A DNA stretch of 64,000 nucleotides, taken from contig NC_059073.1 of assembly GCF_020497125.1 (NCBI RefSeq), positions 147,073,012 to 147,137,011 of the forward strand. Reading direction: 5' to 3'. A program made the position numbers and the translations under genes. Each line of letters starts with the position of its first letter. Position 1 is the first letter of the stretch. The DNA comes from Mauremys mutica (lineage: Eukaryota > Chordata > Testudines > Geoemydidae). A model generated the notes under the pieces. That model did no database searches. It was given only the letters and a program-made list of their open reading frames with translations, and had not been told where the DNA came from. Positions 62,945-64,000 of this stretch are shown one piece after another.

Positions 62945-62950
62945 AATAAA
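62945..62950 (+). terminator. Polyadenylation signal of the GNS-like gene
   Basis: AATAAA lies 390 bp after the stop codon within GTGAAATAAACTCTGG. Confidence 0.75.
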
Positions 62951-63178
62951 CTCTGGTTAGTAGAAGGGGCTCGGCTGATTGTTTGCGGGTTCCTTCCTGG
63001 GGGCTCAGCCCTGCCACCCCACCTGGGCTGCTGGCAAGACATCAGATCCCCTGTGGGCCTTGTCAGGGAGCAGAAACCAGCCTCCCAAGGTCCCCTGGAC
63101 CCCTCCACCACCTCATTGCCACAGCCCAGATCCTGGGGGCAGGAGGAAAGGGACGGGCAGATTCTGCTCCTTCCTGTC

Positions 63179-63462
63179 TCATAGAATATCAGGGTTGGAA
63201 GGGACCTCAGGAGGTATCTCATAGACTTTAAGGTCAGAAGGGACCATTATGGTCATCTAGTCTGACCTGCACAATGCAGGCCACAGAATCTCACCCATCC
63301 ACTCCTGTAGCAAACCCTTAGCCTATGTCTGAGTTATTGAAGTCCTCCCCTGCTCAAAGCAGGACCAACCCCAACTAAATCCCCAAATGGCCCCCTCAAG
63401 GATTGAGCTCACAAGCCTGGATTTAACAGGCCAATGCTCAAACCACGGAGCCATCCCTCCCT
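63179..63462 (-). mobile_element. tRNA-derived SINE with CR1-like tail, copy 3 (composite)
   Basis: The + strand begins ATAGAATATCAGGGTTGGAAGG and ends with CAAGGATTGAGCTCACAAGCC and CTCAAACCACGGAGCCATCC, as in the other copies. Between them lies a second CR1-like tail (TTTAAGGTCAGAAGGGACCATTATGGTCATCTAGTC), so two related elements have fused or one inserted into the other. Confidence 0.8.
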
Positions 63463-63689
63463 GTCTTGTTCCCCCCGCCCATTGCTCATGCAAATCCCCA
63501 GCACAATGCGGGTTTGTGCCCTTTGGGCCATTTGCATCGGTGCTGCTGCTGGGCTGGCAGGGCTGGTCCTTGTCTCCCAGAATGGTGAGTCCAGGGAGCG
63601 CTGAGGGATCTGGGGGTCAGAGAGCAGGGCCTGCGGGTGGGCAGCTCCATGCAGGGATGGCTTAGGGGTGTGAGCATCTTCGGGATCCC

Positions 63690-63905
63690 TGCCCTGGGCT
63701 CCCCCCAGCTCGGCTGGTGCCCCCCACTCCCGACCCGCAGCCCCCTGTTACCTTAAACCCTGGCCCTGGGTTCCCCCCACAGCTCTACTAGTGCCCCCCA
63801 CTCCTGACCCACAGCCCATGCTACCCCAGCCCTGGGCTCCCCCTACCTCTGCCAGTGCCCCTCACTCCTGACCCACAGCCCCTGATACCCCAACCCTGGG
63901 GATCT
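63690..63905. repeat. Minisatellite, about 70-bp unit, three copies
   Basis: Units start with GCCCTGGGCTCC-type sequence at about 63690, 63762 and 63829 and contain CCCCCACTCCCGACCCGCAGCCC. One related unit lies 16 kb away in POLM intron 1. Confidence 0.75.
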
Positions 63906-64000
63906 CCTGGGAAAGCTCCCAGCTGTTGTTACGTTTTCGCTTCCCCATAGTGATAACATCAGCTTGAGTCTCCTGCAGCCCCGGCCTCACCCCCAGGCTG

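Overview
This is vertebrate nuclear DNA, most likely from a turtle. The genes are split by spliceosomal introns. The repeats are typical of turtles: CR1 LINE fragments, a tRNA-derived SINE with a CR1-like 3' tail, many MIR-type SINEs, and short hAT-like elements with 8-bp target duplications. The species assignment is inferred from these repeats and was not checked against a database.

The left part (about 1-29 kb) is relatively AT-rich. It carries H2AZ2, the histone variant H2A.Z.2, on the + strand: five coding exons from 7684 to 25741 giving an intact 128-residue protein, with a CpG-rich promoter holding an E2F-type site and four CCAAT boxes in reverse orientation. Its introns are filled with CR1, MIR, hAT-like elements and a probable solo LTR.

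From about 29 kb the DNA becomes GC-rich and dense in minisatellites, as on a turtle microchromosome. It holds three genes. A single-exon heparan sulfate 3-O-sulfotransferase of the HS3ST1 type lies on the - strand (30515-31429). POLM, DNA polymerase mu, lies on the - strand in 11 coding exons (41798-48613, 485 residues, all three catalytic aspartates present). A paralogue of the lysosomal N-acetylglucosamine-6-sulfatase GNS lies on the + strand (49295-62555). POLM and the GNS-like gene are head to head and 681 bp apart, so they probably share a CpG-rich bidirectional promoter, which contains a CACGTG E-box.

Functionally, H2A.Z.2 acts in chromatin and POLM in end joining. The other two genes act on heparan sulfate: one adds a 3-O-sulfate in the Golgi, the other would remove 6-O-sulfate from glucosamine in the lysosome. 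The oddest point is that the GNS-like gene has good splice sites, a start, a stop and a polyadenylation signal, yet the segment carrying the formylglycine active-site motif (Cys-x-Pro-x-Arg) cannot be found between its second exon and the next recognisable one. The other main curiosity is a 420-bp palindrome at about 32.8-33.25 kb whose two arms each contain a decayed hammerhead-ribozyme-like core.
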